Source of the DNA: SAR116 cluster alpha proteobacterium HIMB100
GTDB lineage: Bacteria > Pseudomonadota > Alphaproteobacteria > Puniceispirillales > Puniceispirillaceae
Reading direction: 5' to 3'
Assembly (NCBI GenBank): GCA_000238815.2
Contig: AFXB01000001.1
Span: 186,001-250,000, forward strand
Length of the DNA stretch: 64,000 nt
Shown here piece by piece: positions 30,301 to 37,769 of the stretch. The position numbers were made by a program, and so were the translations under genes. The notes under the pieces are model-generated. The model did no database searches. It had not been told where the DNA came from and saw only the letters and a list, made by a program, of their open reading frames with translations. Within the stretch, counting starts at the first letter, position 1. Every line of letters begins with the position of its first letter.

Positions 30301-30777
30301 GAAGATGAGGTGGAGACAGGATGGTCTCCTCAGATCACACTCGGCACAAGCGTGTTGATCCCAGACGCTTATGTTCCTGACTTGTCTGTGCGCTTATCTT
30401 TATACAGGCGAATAGGTTCACTTGCGGATGGCGATGATGTCAGCCTGATTTCAGCAGAGCTTGTTGACCGGTTTGGACCAATACCTCAATCCGTGAAGAA
30501 TTTGCTGGAAATTGTTGTATTAAAACAATTTTGTAAGCGTTGTAATATCCAGAAACTGGATGCTGGTGACAAAGGATTTGCACTGTCTTTCAGAGATAAT
30601 CATTTCGCCCGGCCAGATCAGCTTATTGGTTGGATCGCGCAACAAGCAGGAGCAGTCCAACTGCGTGCCGATCATAAACTGATCATCAAGACTGACCTGA
30701 GAGTGAAAGATAATCGGGCAGGTCAGGCACGAGGATATCTGCAGAATATTGCAGGTCTGTTGGATAGTGCTGCCTAG
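27313..30777 (+). CDS. mfd: transcription-repair coupling factor Mfd
   Basis: Translocase that removes stalled RNA polymerase and recruits UvrA. At 1154 aa it holds the UvrB-like N-terminal module (SIRGGILDIYPHTDQLPVR, DFFGDEIESIKFFD), the RNA-polymerase-interacting CarD-like domain (GDLVVHVEHGIGRYEGLET, about residue 480), helicase motifs (CGDVGFGKTEVALRAAF; DEEQ in LLIIDEEQNFGV; TLSATPIPRTL), the RGRVGRS segment and the C-terminal TRCF domain. The start has no ribosome-binding sequence and lies in an A/T-rich stretch 4 bases after sdhE. Its TAG stop lies inside CTAG, shared with the convergent gene. Confidence 0.97.
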   Translation: MKLINKINLSKQIYGCLDAVIPLVLAQASEQTRGLVFVARDDVRLARIEAGLLALSDQIEVLSLPAWDCLPYDRVSAHSTITAKRVQTLSRLAHLRASKDDKAVVLLTTVNGWLQKLPHFSFFADTSLQLQTGQTISQEDISGFLARNGFRRTQTVREYGEYSIRGGILDIYPHTDQLPVRLDFFGDEIESIKFFDSLSQRSETALEAVDIRPAHEYLLDEDTITRFRQGYLREFGGRAARDQIYEAVSAGQMAVGLEHWLALLHDGLTSIHEQLSDWQYLFDVDAEAVWQARLDQIADFYQARKEAVGTEQDQIYRPLPPGQMYLTQEEVTSFQGHGQTTILSGFSKPDTSSADSDTGARLGPTFGAGAATEVSPSVAAAKHIRQAAQTRPVILTAASAGSLARMTELIGGHLNVKITHIERLDQIGSSGCYALLSPVEAGFESPFACLITEQDVFGVRSSRPQGRRRADDFLREVSSLEAGDLVVHVEHGIGRYEGLETIRSDGTDHDCLHLSYAGGDRLYLPVENIELLSRYGQEGSEASLDKLGGAGWQARKAKIKGRIREMADQLIKIAAKREVATAEPLNPPDGVFAEFCARFGHPETDDQLDAISDVLTDLSSGRATDRLICGDVGFGKTEVALRAAFVAAIAGYQVALVTPTTLLARQHGRLFEERFKGFPVSVATLSRMAKPKEAANIKAGLKDGSVQMVVGTHALLAKSIEFNNLGLLIIDEEQNFGVAQKERLKELRGDIHVLTLSATPIPRTLQLALSGVRNMSIIATPPVDRLAVRTFVGGWDGVVLKEAILRERFRGGQSFMVCPRISDLSRIYDRLISLVPDLKILTAHGKMSATELDQAMTDFGDGAADVLLSTNIIESGIDIPTANTLIIHRSDMFGLAQLYQLRGRVGRSKERAYAYLTTDPQMILTPQARRRLEVMQTLDKLGAGFSLASYDMDIRGAGNLLGDEQSGHVREVGIELYQDMLKQAVEAARLDRNETDEDEVETGWSPQITLGTSVLIPDAYVPDLSVRLSLYRRIGSLADGDDVSLISAELVDRFGPIPQSVKNLLEIVVLKQFCKRCNIQKLDAGDKGFALSFRDNHFARPDQLIGWIAQQAGAVQLRADHKLIIKTDLRVKDNRAGQARGYLQNIAGLLDSAA

Positions 30778-31397
30778 CCAGGGCGTGCGGCTGTATCAAT
30801 GACATTTAACAAAATATCTGGCGGATAGGCGCCAGCCAGCGACAGGCTGTCATTAAAAATCATCATTGGCACGCCTTCAATGCCAAGTGTATGACAATCT
30901 TGCAGATCCATTTCCATTTGCGCCTCAGCATCGACCAATTTTTCTGCTAACGCTGCTCTGTCCAGCTCGCAAGCTTCAAGTAAGTTATTTTGCACCTGCA
31001 CATCACCAATATTCAGCCCCTCCAGGAAGTAAGCCTTATAAAACTGGTTGGCCAGGGCCTCGCTGTCTGGGCCTGCAGCCAGTAACAGCTTATGAATGGG
31101 GCGGGTATCTGGTGTACGCTCAATGTTTGAGAACTGGAAGTCTATCCCTGCATCTAGTCCAGCCATGGCTATCCTGCCGTAGACAGCAGAAGCGGCATGT
31201 CCGAATTTAGCTGTCAGGTAAGCCTGTCTGCTCATTCCTTCAGGCGGCATGGAGGGATTCAGCAAAAAACTGCGCCATCGATATATAGGCACAATATCTG
31301 GGCGACGTGCAAAGGCCTGATCCAGCCGCGTTTTACCGATATAACACCAGGGGCAGATAATATCGGCAAAGATATCCACAGTGATCTGGGTTGTCAT
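30774..31397 (-). CDS. DsbA-family oxidoreductase (FrnE-like)
   Basis: Thioredoxin-fold protein of 207 aa with CPWC at residues 15-18 (DIICPWCYIGKTRLDQAF) and a helical insertion, ending in GIEGVPMMIF, which has the cis-Pro of the fold. This is the pattern of the FrnE / 2-hydroxychromene-2-carboxylate isomerase group. No signal peptide is visible, so it is likely cytoplasmic, perhaps a protein-disulfide isomerase or glutathione-dependent enzyme; the substrate is unknown. Its stop overlaps the mfd stop in a palindromic CTAG. Confidence 0.88.
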   Translation of the reverse strand: MTTQITVDIFADIICPWCYIGKTRLDQAFARRPDIVPIYRWRSFLLNPSMPPEGMSRQAYLTAKFGHAASAVYGRIAMAGLDAGIDFQFSNIERTPDTRPIHKLLLAAGPDSEALANQFYKAYFLEGLNIGDVQVQNNLLEACELDRAALAEKLVDAEAQMEMDLQDCHTLGIEGVPMMIFNDSLSLAGAYPPDILLNVIDTAARPG

Positions 31398-31481
31398 GTG
31401 ACCTCCATTTGCCTATCTCTGGCTTAAGGATGAGGCGGGTTAGCCTCGCTGTGCTGACCAATTTACCATAATACAGCAGAA

Positions 31482-31997
31482 ATGGTGATGACCATGGATG
31501 AAAAACAAATAAAAAATGTTCTAAAGAAACGGGACAGGCTTTTGGCATCAGCACAGACACTTGGCATATCTGTCCTGGTTGATGAGGATAGTTGCTTATT
31601 TGCTGATGTTGGCCATGCGCCGTTTGTTCGAAAACAAGAGTGTTTTTATATTTATTCAAGTCATTTATCTGCCCATGTCCGTGCTTTGGTAAATGGTGCT
31701 GAGGCACAGTTCTTCCTGATTGAGGATGAGAGCGTTGCACAGAATATTTGGGCTCGCGTAAGGATGAAGTTTTCAGCTGAGGTATCAGAATTATCGCGTG
31801 ATGATCCACAGTTTTCAGAATTGTGCGATGACATTGCAGAGGCGCATGGCCCGGTGATGGAAATGATCAGAAATTTTACAGATTTTCATTTATTTAAAAT
31901 CAAACCTGAGCAGGGCGTTCTGGTGACCGGTTTTGCACAAGCATTCAGTATAACGGGCCCGATGTTTGAATTGACAGAACATTTGTCTAAAAGTTGA
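31482..31997 (+). CDS. HugZ/HutZ-like heme-associated split-barrel protein
   Basis: A 171 aa protein resembling the pyridoxamine-5'-phosphate oxidase-like split-barrel family used in heme utilisation (HugZ, HutZ, ChuZ). The clearest signature is the C-terminal block NFTDFHLFKIKPEQGVLVTGF followed by AQAF, where HugZ proteins have a similar FxLFRLxPxxGxLVxGFGxA pattern. The N-terminal part is short and diverged. The start could be ATG 31482, 31488 or 31494. No heme receptor or transporter lies nearby; a GST gene follows by 7 bases, so the two are probably co-transcribed. Function is assigned by resemblance only. Confidence 0.65.
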   Translation: MVMTMDEKQIKNVLKKRDRLLASAQTLGISVLVDEDSCLFADVGHAPFVRKQECFYIYSSHLSAHVRALVNGAEAQFFLIEDESVAQNIWARVRMKFSAEVSELSRDDPQFSELCDDIAEAHGPVMEMIRNFTDFHLFKIKPEQGVLVTGFAQAFSITGPMFELTEHLSKS

Positions 31998-32004
31998 ATT
32001 TCTC

Positions 32005-32670
32005 ATGAACAACCTGCCTATTTTCTGGAGCTTTCGTCGCTGTCCTTATGCCATGCGGGCGCGTCTGGCGGTAAAGTCTGCCGGTATTGAAGTGGAATTG
32101 CGTGAAATTCTGCTGAGAGACAAACCTGATGCCTTTTTAGCTGTGTCTGAAACCGCAACAGTTCCTGTAGTTGAATGTGTGAACGGGCAAGTCATAGAGG
32201 AAAGCCGTGATATTATGTTCTGGGCTCTGCACCAAAGCGGCGATCCTGAAGGGTGGCTGTCTGGATGGGGACAGGACCCGGCCGGTCTGCAGGCGTTTTT
32301 GGATCAACTGGATGGCCCCTTCAAGACCAACTTAGACAAATATAAATATTCCAGCCGGTTTTCAGAAGACAAAGCTGATGCTGCAGCATTGGCCTGTTTT
32401 CACCGTGCTCAGGGTGCAACTTTCCTGCAAGAGATTGACGCCCGTCTGAGCGGGCAGCCTTTTTTAAACGGCGGTGAAGCCGGACTGGCTGACTATGCCG
32501 CATTGCCATTTGTGCGGCAGTTCAGAATTGCGGATATATTATGGTTTGACGAGCAGGACTGGCCTGCTTTGCATCACTGGCTGCAGAGCTTCTTAACCAG
32601 CGAAAGATTTGCAGACATCATGCATAAATATACCCCCTGGACACCTGGTGATGAAGCTGTGCTTTTCTAG
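32005..32670 (+). CDS. glutathione S-transferase family protein
   Basis: A 221 aa protein with an N-terminal thioredoxin-like GST domain (FWSFRRCPYAMRARLAVKSA, then TATVPVVE with the cis-Pro that binds glutathione, and EESRDIMFWAL) and an all-helical C-terminal domain. The CPYAMRAR motif occurs in a bacterial GST group of unknown substrate. It ends by overlapping the convergent EamA gene in a palindromic CTAG at 32667-32670. Confidence 0.85.
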   Translation: MNNLPIFWSFRRCPYAMRARLAVKSAGIEVELREILLRDKPDAFLAVSETATVPVVECVNGQVIEESRDIMFWALHQSGDPEGWLSGWGQDPAGLQAFLDQLDGPFKTNLDKYKYSSRFSEDKADAAALACFHRAQGATFLQEIDARLSGQPFLNGGEAGLADYAALPFVRQFRIADILWFDEQDWPALHHWLQSFLTSERFADIMHKYTPWTPGDEAVLF

Positions 32671-33593
32671 CTGCTCTCTGTTTTCAGCAGCAAGCGGATA
32701 TAGACGGTCAGACTCACAACAACAATCACACCGCCACATATCGTTAACAGACCTGGGCGTTCACCAGTACCCAACCACACCCATACTGGCCCCAACACGG
32801 TTTCCAGCAGCATGAACAGGCTGACATTTGCGGCGCGCGTAAAACGGGTAGCTGCGGTCAGGGCCATGAATGACACCGGCAAGATAATCAGTCCCGAAAC
32901 GGATATAGCTGCCACATTGCCTATGAAAATGCCTGACAATCCAGCAGCAGATGCTCCCAAAACAAAAAGACCAAAAAGGCCTGTAAAAAATGCACCAAAG
33001 CCATTTGCCAATAATAAAGGAATATCTGAACGCGATCGGAACATGACAAAATTCAGACCCAGGGCAGCAGCCGTACTTAAACCGCACAAAGCGCCAACAA
33101 GAACCGAACCCTGTGGTGCAGCCACTGCCTCATCACCGCCCCAGACCGTCAATGCGATGCCGACCAGGCTGACCACCATCGTCACCCAGGTCACCATATG
33201 GGTCCGTTCCTTTAACAGAAAGGTTGAGAACAGGGCAGCGAACAGAGGGGAACAAGCAAGTGAAAACAGAACTATGGAAACAGATGTTTCCGCAACCCCA
33301 TAGACGAATGTTACGCCGCCAAACAGAATTGCGCCTACCGCGGTGATCCCTTGTCGGCTGAACAAAGCCGCAATGTCTGCTTTTCGTTTGTCTGCTGAAT
33401 AGTTAAACAGGGCATAAACCATCCAGACCAGAAGCAAAAACCCGCCCATCTGCAGGCCGCGCCAAACCATCATTACCCAGACATCCATCTCGGATAAACG
33501 CATGAACAAAGTGTCAGGTGTGATAACAAGGGCGCCAAAGAGGCCAAGCAGGACCCCAAACGCCGGATATTTTGAAAATGTGGCCAGAGTCAT
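32667..33593 (-). CDS. EamA/DMT-family transporter
   Basis: Integral membrane protein of 308 aa with about ten hydrophobic helices in two EamA repeats, the drug/metabolite transporter fold (for example YPAFGVLLGLFGALVI at the start and TICGGVIVVVSLTVYIRLL at the end). The substrate cannot be predicted. The upstream gap 33594-33684 contains only AT-rich sequence with a weak CGAAAA/TTTTCG inverted repeat. Confidence 0.85.
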   Translation of the reverse strand: MTLATFSKYPAFGVLLGLFGALVITPDTLFMRLSEMDVWVMMVWRGLQMGGFLLLVWMVYALFNYSADKRKADIAALFSRQGITAVGAILFGGVTFVYGVAETSVSIVLFSLACSPLFAALFSTFLLKERTHMVTWVTMVVSLVGIALTVWGGDEAVAAPQGSVLVGALCGLSTAAALGLNFVMFRSRSDIPLLLANGFGAFFTGLFGLFVLGASAAGLSGIFIGNVAAISVSGLIILPVSFMALTAATRFTRAANVSLFMLLETVLGPVWVWLGTGERPGLLTICGGVIVVVSLTVYIRLLLKTESS

Positions 33594-33684
33594 GTCACAA
33601 GCACCAATAAACGAAAACCAAAATAAAACATTTTCGCTTGTAACTGAGGCTGATAAGAAAAGCCAGAACAGCAGGACTTAGAAA

Positions 33685-35208
33685 TTAATCCAGCGTTGCT
33701 AGAAAATGAGCAGCATCATGCTGAATTAAGTTTTGCTTGTCCTCACCCATTTTATCAAGGGTGCGGTAAATCATGCCAAGGCGCGGGTTTTTATTGAGCT
33801 TGTCACGGTGGCGGATCAGAAAATCCCAATAAAGATAATTAAATGGGCAGGCATCTGGTCCGTTCTTCTGCTTTACTTTGAATCGACAGGAAGAACAATA
33901 ATCAGACATGCGGTCAATATAAGCACCGCCTGCCGCGTAAGGTTTGCTTGCCAGAAGGCCACCATCAGCATAAAGAACCATGCCCGACACATTGGGCAGT
34001 TCAACCCATTCATACGCATCAGCATACACAATCAGATACCATTCATTCACCTCATCAGGGTGAAGGCCAGCAAGAAGAGCAAAATTGCCAAGCACCATCA
34101 AGCGCTGAATATGATGGGCATAAGCAAATTTGTGGGTATCTTGCACACAGGTTTTCAGGCACCGCATGTCTGTATCTGCAGTCCAGTAGAATGAGGGCAA
34201 AGGACGGGTAGCATTCAGATGGTTCAAGCTCTTATAGTCGGGCATCTTCAGCCAGTACAAGCCACGGACATATTCACGCCAGCCCAAGATTTGCCGGATG
34301 AAGCCCTCAACCGCATTTAAGGGGGCTGAGCCGCTGAAGTAAGCATGTTCAGCAGCGGTTACCGCTTCCAGAGGGGAAAGCAGCCCACAATTCAGATAAA
34401 AGCCGATATGGGCATGAAACATGAAAGGCTCATCCGCCAGCATAGCATCCTGATAGCTGCCGAATTGCGGCAGTCGCTGGGCAATAAATTCATCAAGAAC
34501 TTGTCTGGCTTGCGCAGCGGTAACAGCAAAATCAAAGGGCTGGAGATCGCCGAAATGACCAGAAAATTCCGACTCTACCAATGTCAGAACATCTTTGGTG
34601 ATGTCATCTGGGGCAAACCGGGTTGGCGGCGGAATCACCAGCCCGTCTTTTGGAGGCTGACGGTTTTCTGAATCAAAGTTCCATTGGCCGCCAACAGGGT
34701 TGTCACCTTGCATCAGCAAGCCTGTCTTGCGCCGCATTTCACGATAGAAATATTCCATCCTTAATTGTTTGCGCCCCTCTGCCCAGCTGGCAAATTCATC
34801 TGTGCTGGCAAAGAAACGGTCATCTTCACATAATCTGACAGAACAGGGCAGGGCATCTGCCCATTTGTTCATTTCTTCTGCCAGACGATATTCCCCAGGC
34901 TTTGTGACAATAAGCTGTTCTGGATGATGCGTGTGAATGGCGAGTTCAACGGCGGCGGTAAAATTTGAGCAGGCGTTGGGATCATCAAAGCGTTTATAAT
35001 CAACCTGCCATCCGGCGATTGTGAGCTCCTCAGCAAAATGCCGCATCGCAGAAAATAAGAAGGCAATTTTCTTTTTATGATGTTTCACATAACCGGTTTC
35101 AGAGCGAAGTTCTGCCATCAGCACAACATCTTCAGCCTTGTTAGCAGCTTTCAGGCTGCTGATCTGAGCGCTGAGCTGGTCTCCTAAAATAAGTATGAGC
35201 TTTGCCAT
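33685..35208 (-). CDS. FeS-type photolyase/cryptochrome (PhrB (6-4) class)
   Basis: A 507 aa flavoprotein of the iron-sulfur bacterial cryptochrome/photolyase class, whose best known member, Agrobacterium PhrB, repairs (6-4) photoproducts. It starts KLILILGDQLSAQ, and four cysteines fit the 4Fe-4S ligands: C350 (DMRCLKTC), C438 and C441 (SDYCSSCRF) and C454 (DACPFNY). These numbers coincide with those I recall for PhrB. The FAD-binding helical domain includes FIRQILGWREYVRGLYW and HHIQRLMVLGNFALLAGL. It lies 3 bases after the class I photolyase on the same strand, so the two are an operon. Confidence 0.92.
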   Translation of the reverse strand: MAKLILILGDQLSAQISSLKAANKAEDVVLMAELRSETGYVKHHKKKIAFLFSAMRHFAEELTIAGWQVDYKRFDDPNACSNFTAAVELAIHTHHPEQLIVTKPGEYRLAEEMNKWADALPCSVRLCEDDRFFASTDEFASWAEGRKQLRMEYFYREMRRKTGLLMQGDNPVGGQWNFDSENRQPPKDGLVIPPPTRFAPDDITKDVLTLVESEFSGHFGDLQPFDFAVTAAQARQVLDEFIAQRLPQFGSYQDAMLADEPFMFHAHIGFYLNCGLLSPLEAVTAAEHAYFSGSAPLNAVEGFIRQILGWREYVRGLYWLKMPDYKSLNHLNATRPLPSFYWTADTDMRCLKTCVQDTHKFAYAHHIQRLMVLGNFALLAGLHPDEVNEWYLIVYADAYEWVELPNVSGMVLYADGGLLASKPYAAGGAYIDRMSDYCSSCRFKVKQKNGPDACPFNYLYWDFLIRHRDKLNKNPRLGMIYRTLDKMGEDKQNLIQHDAAHFLATLD

Positions 35209-35211
35209 CGC

Positions 35212-36675
35212 TTAGGCCTTCGGCAAGGCGGCAAAATGGTCAAGTGCGCGCAGACGGGATGATTTCACATCCACCAATGGCCGGGGATAGGTGGCGCCCA
35301 AACGTACCCCTGCGCGCATAAGAACTTCTCGTGGAGCGTCAAATGGGTTGAACAGATATTTTGACGGCATCTCAGCCAGTTCCGGGACAAACCGGCGTGT
35401 GTACTGCCCATCAGGGTCAAATTTCTGGCCTTGTGTGATCGGATTAAATACACGGAAGTAAGGGGCTGCATCTGCTCCACACCCCGCTATCCACTGCCAA
35501 CTGGCGGTGTTTGAGGCTGCATCAGCGTCGAACAAGCAATCCCAGAACCAGGCCTCGCCATGATGCCAATCAAGAAGCAGGTTTTTGACCAGAAATGAGC
35601 CAACAATCATTCGGACCCGATTATGCATATAGCCTGTCTGATAAAGTTCTCTCATGCCCGCATCAACAATAGGATAGCCGGTTTGCCCTATTTGCCATGC
35701 CCGCAAATGCTCTGAATTGTCCAGCCAGTCAAAATTCGCGAATTTGGCCTGGAGCGGTGTGGTTTTCAGCTCAGGATTGCTTTTCAACAGATGGTAGGAA
35801 AATTCACGCCAGCCTAATTCTGATCTGAACATGTCTAAATTCACGTCGCTGTCATGGAATGAACCTTCAGCAGCATACCAGGCTTGATGCGGCGATATCT
35901 GGCCAAATTTCAGATAAGGTGATAACCGGGACGTGGCGGGTTTTGCAGGAAGATTCCGGCCATCTGCATAACAGCCTAATCCTGTCTGTGGATCAGGAGT
36001 AACGAAAGCTGAGAGGGCGTCTTGTGCTCCAGCTTCTGAGATGGTCCAGCCAGAGGTGACTTGTTCTGCCCAGGGCAGGGGCGGTATAAGCTCCAATTCG
36101 TCAAGCGTCTGGCCGCCATCTGGTAATTCAACAAAGCTGATTTCCGGGCGTGGCAATGGCCGACGGGGTGGGGCAGCAGCCAGACAACCACGACGATAAA
36201 AAGGGGTGAACACCTTGTAAGGTGTGCCATCCTGTTTAGTCACCTGTTCGGGCTCCCATAACAGGTTGCCGCTAATAACACTCACCGTCACACCATCTTC
36301 ACTAAGTGCTTGTTCTATCTGCAGGTCAGACGCCGAATGATGAGGTGCATACCGGCGGGTCATGGTCACCTTGTCAGCCCCTGTCTGTGCAATCAGCTGG
36401 CGCAATATCGTCAGAGCAGGCCCTCGCTTGAGGAGCAGATGGCCCTCAAGGTCTGCATTCAACGAGTCCAGTGCTTTATGCAACCAAACACGTGTCGCTC
36501 TGCCTGAAGCATTGGTTTGGTGAATCGGCGCATCAATGTGCACAGAGGGCAAGCGATCATCAATCACATCAAGAATATAGAGACAGATAACCTCGCCTGA
36601 CTGTGCTGCTGAAGTCAGGGCAGGGTTGTCCGACAGGCGCAAATCAGACCGAAACCAATGAATAGTGACAGGCAT
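35212..36675 (-). CDS. phr: deoxyribodipyrimidine photolyase (class I CPD)
   Basis: Light-driven repair enzyme for cyclobutane pyrimidine dimers. At 487 aa it has the N-terminal antenna domain (IHWFRSDLRLSDNPAL) and the FAD domain with SRLSPYLKFGQISP, ELGWREFSYHLL, GYPIVDAGMRELYQTGYMHN and QWIAGCGADAAPYFRVFNP, all standard class I positions. It is the upstream gene of a two-photolyase operon, which gives the cell repair of both major UV lesions. Confidence 0.95.
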   Translation of the reverse strand: MPVTIHWFRSDLRLSDNPALTSAAQSGEVICLYILDVIDDRLPSVHIDAPIHQTNASGRATRVWLHKALDSLNADLEGHLLLKRGPALTILRQLIAQTGADKVTMTRRYAPHHSASDLQIEQALSEDGVTVSVISGNLLWEPEQVTKQDGTPYKVFTPFYRRGCLAAAPPRRPLPRPEISFVELPDGGQTLDELELIPPLPWAEQVTSGWTISEAGAQDALSAFVTPDPQTGLGCYADGRNLPAKPATSRLSPYLKFGQISPHQAWYAAEGSFHDSDVNLDMFRSELGWREFSYHLLKSNPELKTTPLQAKFANFDWLDNSEHLRAWQIGQTGYPIVDAGMRELYQTGYMHNRVRMIVGSFLVKNLLLDWHHGEAWFWDCLFDADAASNTASWQWIAGCGADAAPYFRVFNPITQGQKFDPDGQYTRRFVPELAEMPSKYLFNPFDAPREVLMRAGVRLGATYPRPLVDVKSSRLRALDHFAALPKA

Positions 36676-36760
36676 TAACAGGGTGCTCCGCAGGGAATGA
36701 AGGGGCCGGGCGGCAGAAGATGTTCATCTGCTGTTTATTCGCTTTGGAACAGGTAGCGGA

Positions 36761-37180
36761 TTACGACAGAGGCTGAAAATCCGTCAGCAGATCAAGAACG
36801 AGTTGCTGCCGGGCCGCCAGTTTGGCCGGAGTGGGGGCCACAGCTGGTCCGTTACCCCACACAGGCCCGGGCCAGGCAGCGTCTCCTTGATGTCGGGCAA
36901 TCAGGTGAAGGTGAAACTGGCTGACAATATTCCCAAGAGCGCCAATATTAATTTTTTCTGCTTTTTCAATATGTTTTATATTACAGCTAAGATATGACAA
37001 AAGCCTGTTCAGCTCAGATAAATGATCTGCTGACAAATCGTGCCATTCACTGATATTTGGCAGGCGCGGGATAATGAGAAGCCAAAAAAACCGATCATCC
37101 ACCATTTGCCGTAAGGAAAACACTCCCCAATCAGCGATAAAATCGCTATCTTTTTCCAATCTATGATCAAGCGTAAACAT
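36761..37180 (-). CDS. HIT-domain protein
   Basis: A 139 aa histidine-triad-like hydrolase. The triad segment is SQFHLHLIARHQGD (about residues 87-100), a HxHx-R variant of the usual HxHxHxx; the third His of the triad is replaced by Arg here, with another His two residues on. The N-terminus (FTLDHRLEKDSDFIADW) and WLLIIPRLP match an alphaproteobacterial HIT subgroup. Substrate unknown. Divergent from the YaiI-family gene. Confidence 0.85.
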   Translation of the reverse strand: MFTLDHRLEKDSDFIADWGVFSLRQMVDDRFFWLLIIPRLPNISEWHDLSADHLSELNRLLSYLSCNIKHIEKAEKINIGALGNIVSQFHLHLIARHQGDAAWPGPVWGNGPAVAPTPAKLAARQQLVLDLLTDFQPLS

Positions 37181-37250
37181 AGGGATGTTTATGCGCCATA
37201 TTTACAGGTTCGGCAACTGTTCAGCCCGGAAAGCAGAGAAGAGGGACAAT

Positions 37251-37703
37251 TTGATATACATTGATGCAGATGCGTGCCCTGTGCGCCAGGAAGCGATTGA
37301 TATTGCGCTTCGTCATCAGGTAAGGCTGGTGATGGTTACAAATGGCGGTGTGCGGCCCTATCCACATGAATTGATTGAGATGAAATATGTATCTCAAGGC
37401 CCTGATGAGGCTGATAAATGGATTGTCAGCACGGCTGGACAGAATGATATCATCATTACGAATGATATTCTTCTGGCTGCAGAGGCTTTGAGAGAAGGTG
37501 CGGCTGTTTTGCGTCCGGACGGTTCTGAACTGACACAAGCGAACATAGGCAACCAGCTGGCCAGCCGAGATTTAATGGCGGATTTGCGCGCGGCGATGCC
37601 ACTTGATATGGCAAAAGCAGGTGGTGGCCGGGCCTTTTCGTCATCTGACCGCGGCCGGTTCAAACAAGCCCTTGACCAAAAGGTCAAACAGCTCATCTCT
37701 TAG
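37251..37703 (+). CDS. YaiI/YqxD (DUF188) family protein
   Basis: Member of a conserved PIN-like family without an established function. The core begins IYIDADACPVRQEA, then TNGGVRPYPHE, ADKWIV and NDIIITNDILLA, all family hallmarks. An ATG-started frame begins at 37185, but family members begin right at the IYIDADACPV strand; TTG at 37251 with AGAAGAGGG at about 37236-37244 gives 150 aa, the normal size, so a TTG start is preferred. Confidence 0.85.
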   Translation: MIYIDADACPVRQEAIDIALRHQVRLVMVTNGGVRPYPHELIEMKYVSQGPDEADKWIVSTAGQNDIIITNDILLAAEALREGAAVLRPDGSELTQANIGNQLASRDLMADLRAAMPLDMAKAGGGRAFSSSDRGRFKQALDQKVKQLIS

Positions 37704-37706
37704 TGT

Positions 37707-37726
37707 TTTACGCTGAGGCGCGTAAA
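37707..37726. terminator. hairpin between convergent genes
   Basis: TTTACGC (37707-37713) pairs exactly with GCGTAAA (37720-37726) over a 6-base loop, four bases after the YaiI-family stop and facing the convergent enolase-superfamily gene. There is no long T-run on either side, so intrinsic termination is uncertain. Confidence 0.3.
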
Positions 37727-37769
37727 GCAGAGCGACAATTCAGTTCTCAAGGTGGATGACCGGCAGAAA

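Noticed and set aside
32812-33303. 163-codon open frame on the plus strand inside the EamA gene
   Set aside because: It is the antisense of a clear ten-helix transporter; composition (Lys/Arg/Pro/Thr rich) is that of a shadow frame.
33598-33640. Inverted repeat CGAAAA/TTTTCG with outer CAAG/CTTG after the photolyase operon
   Set aside because: Weak AT-only stem, unequal spacing of the outer arms; could be chance in AT-rich sequence.
37185-37250. 22-residue N-terminal extension of the YaiI-family protein
   Set aside because: The family starts at the IYIDADACPV strand and a TTG with a good ribosome site is present there.
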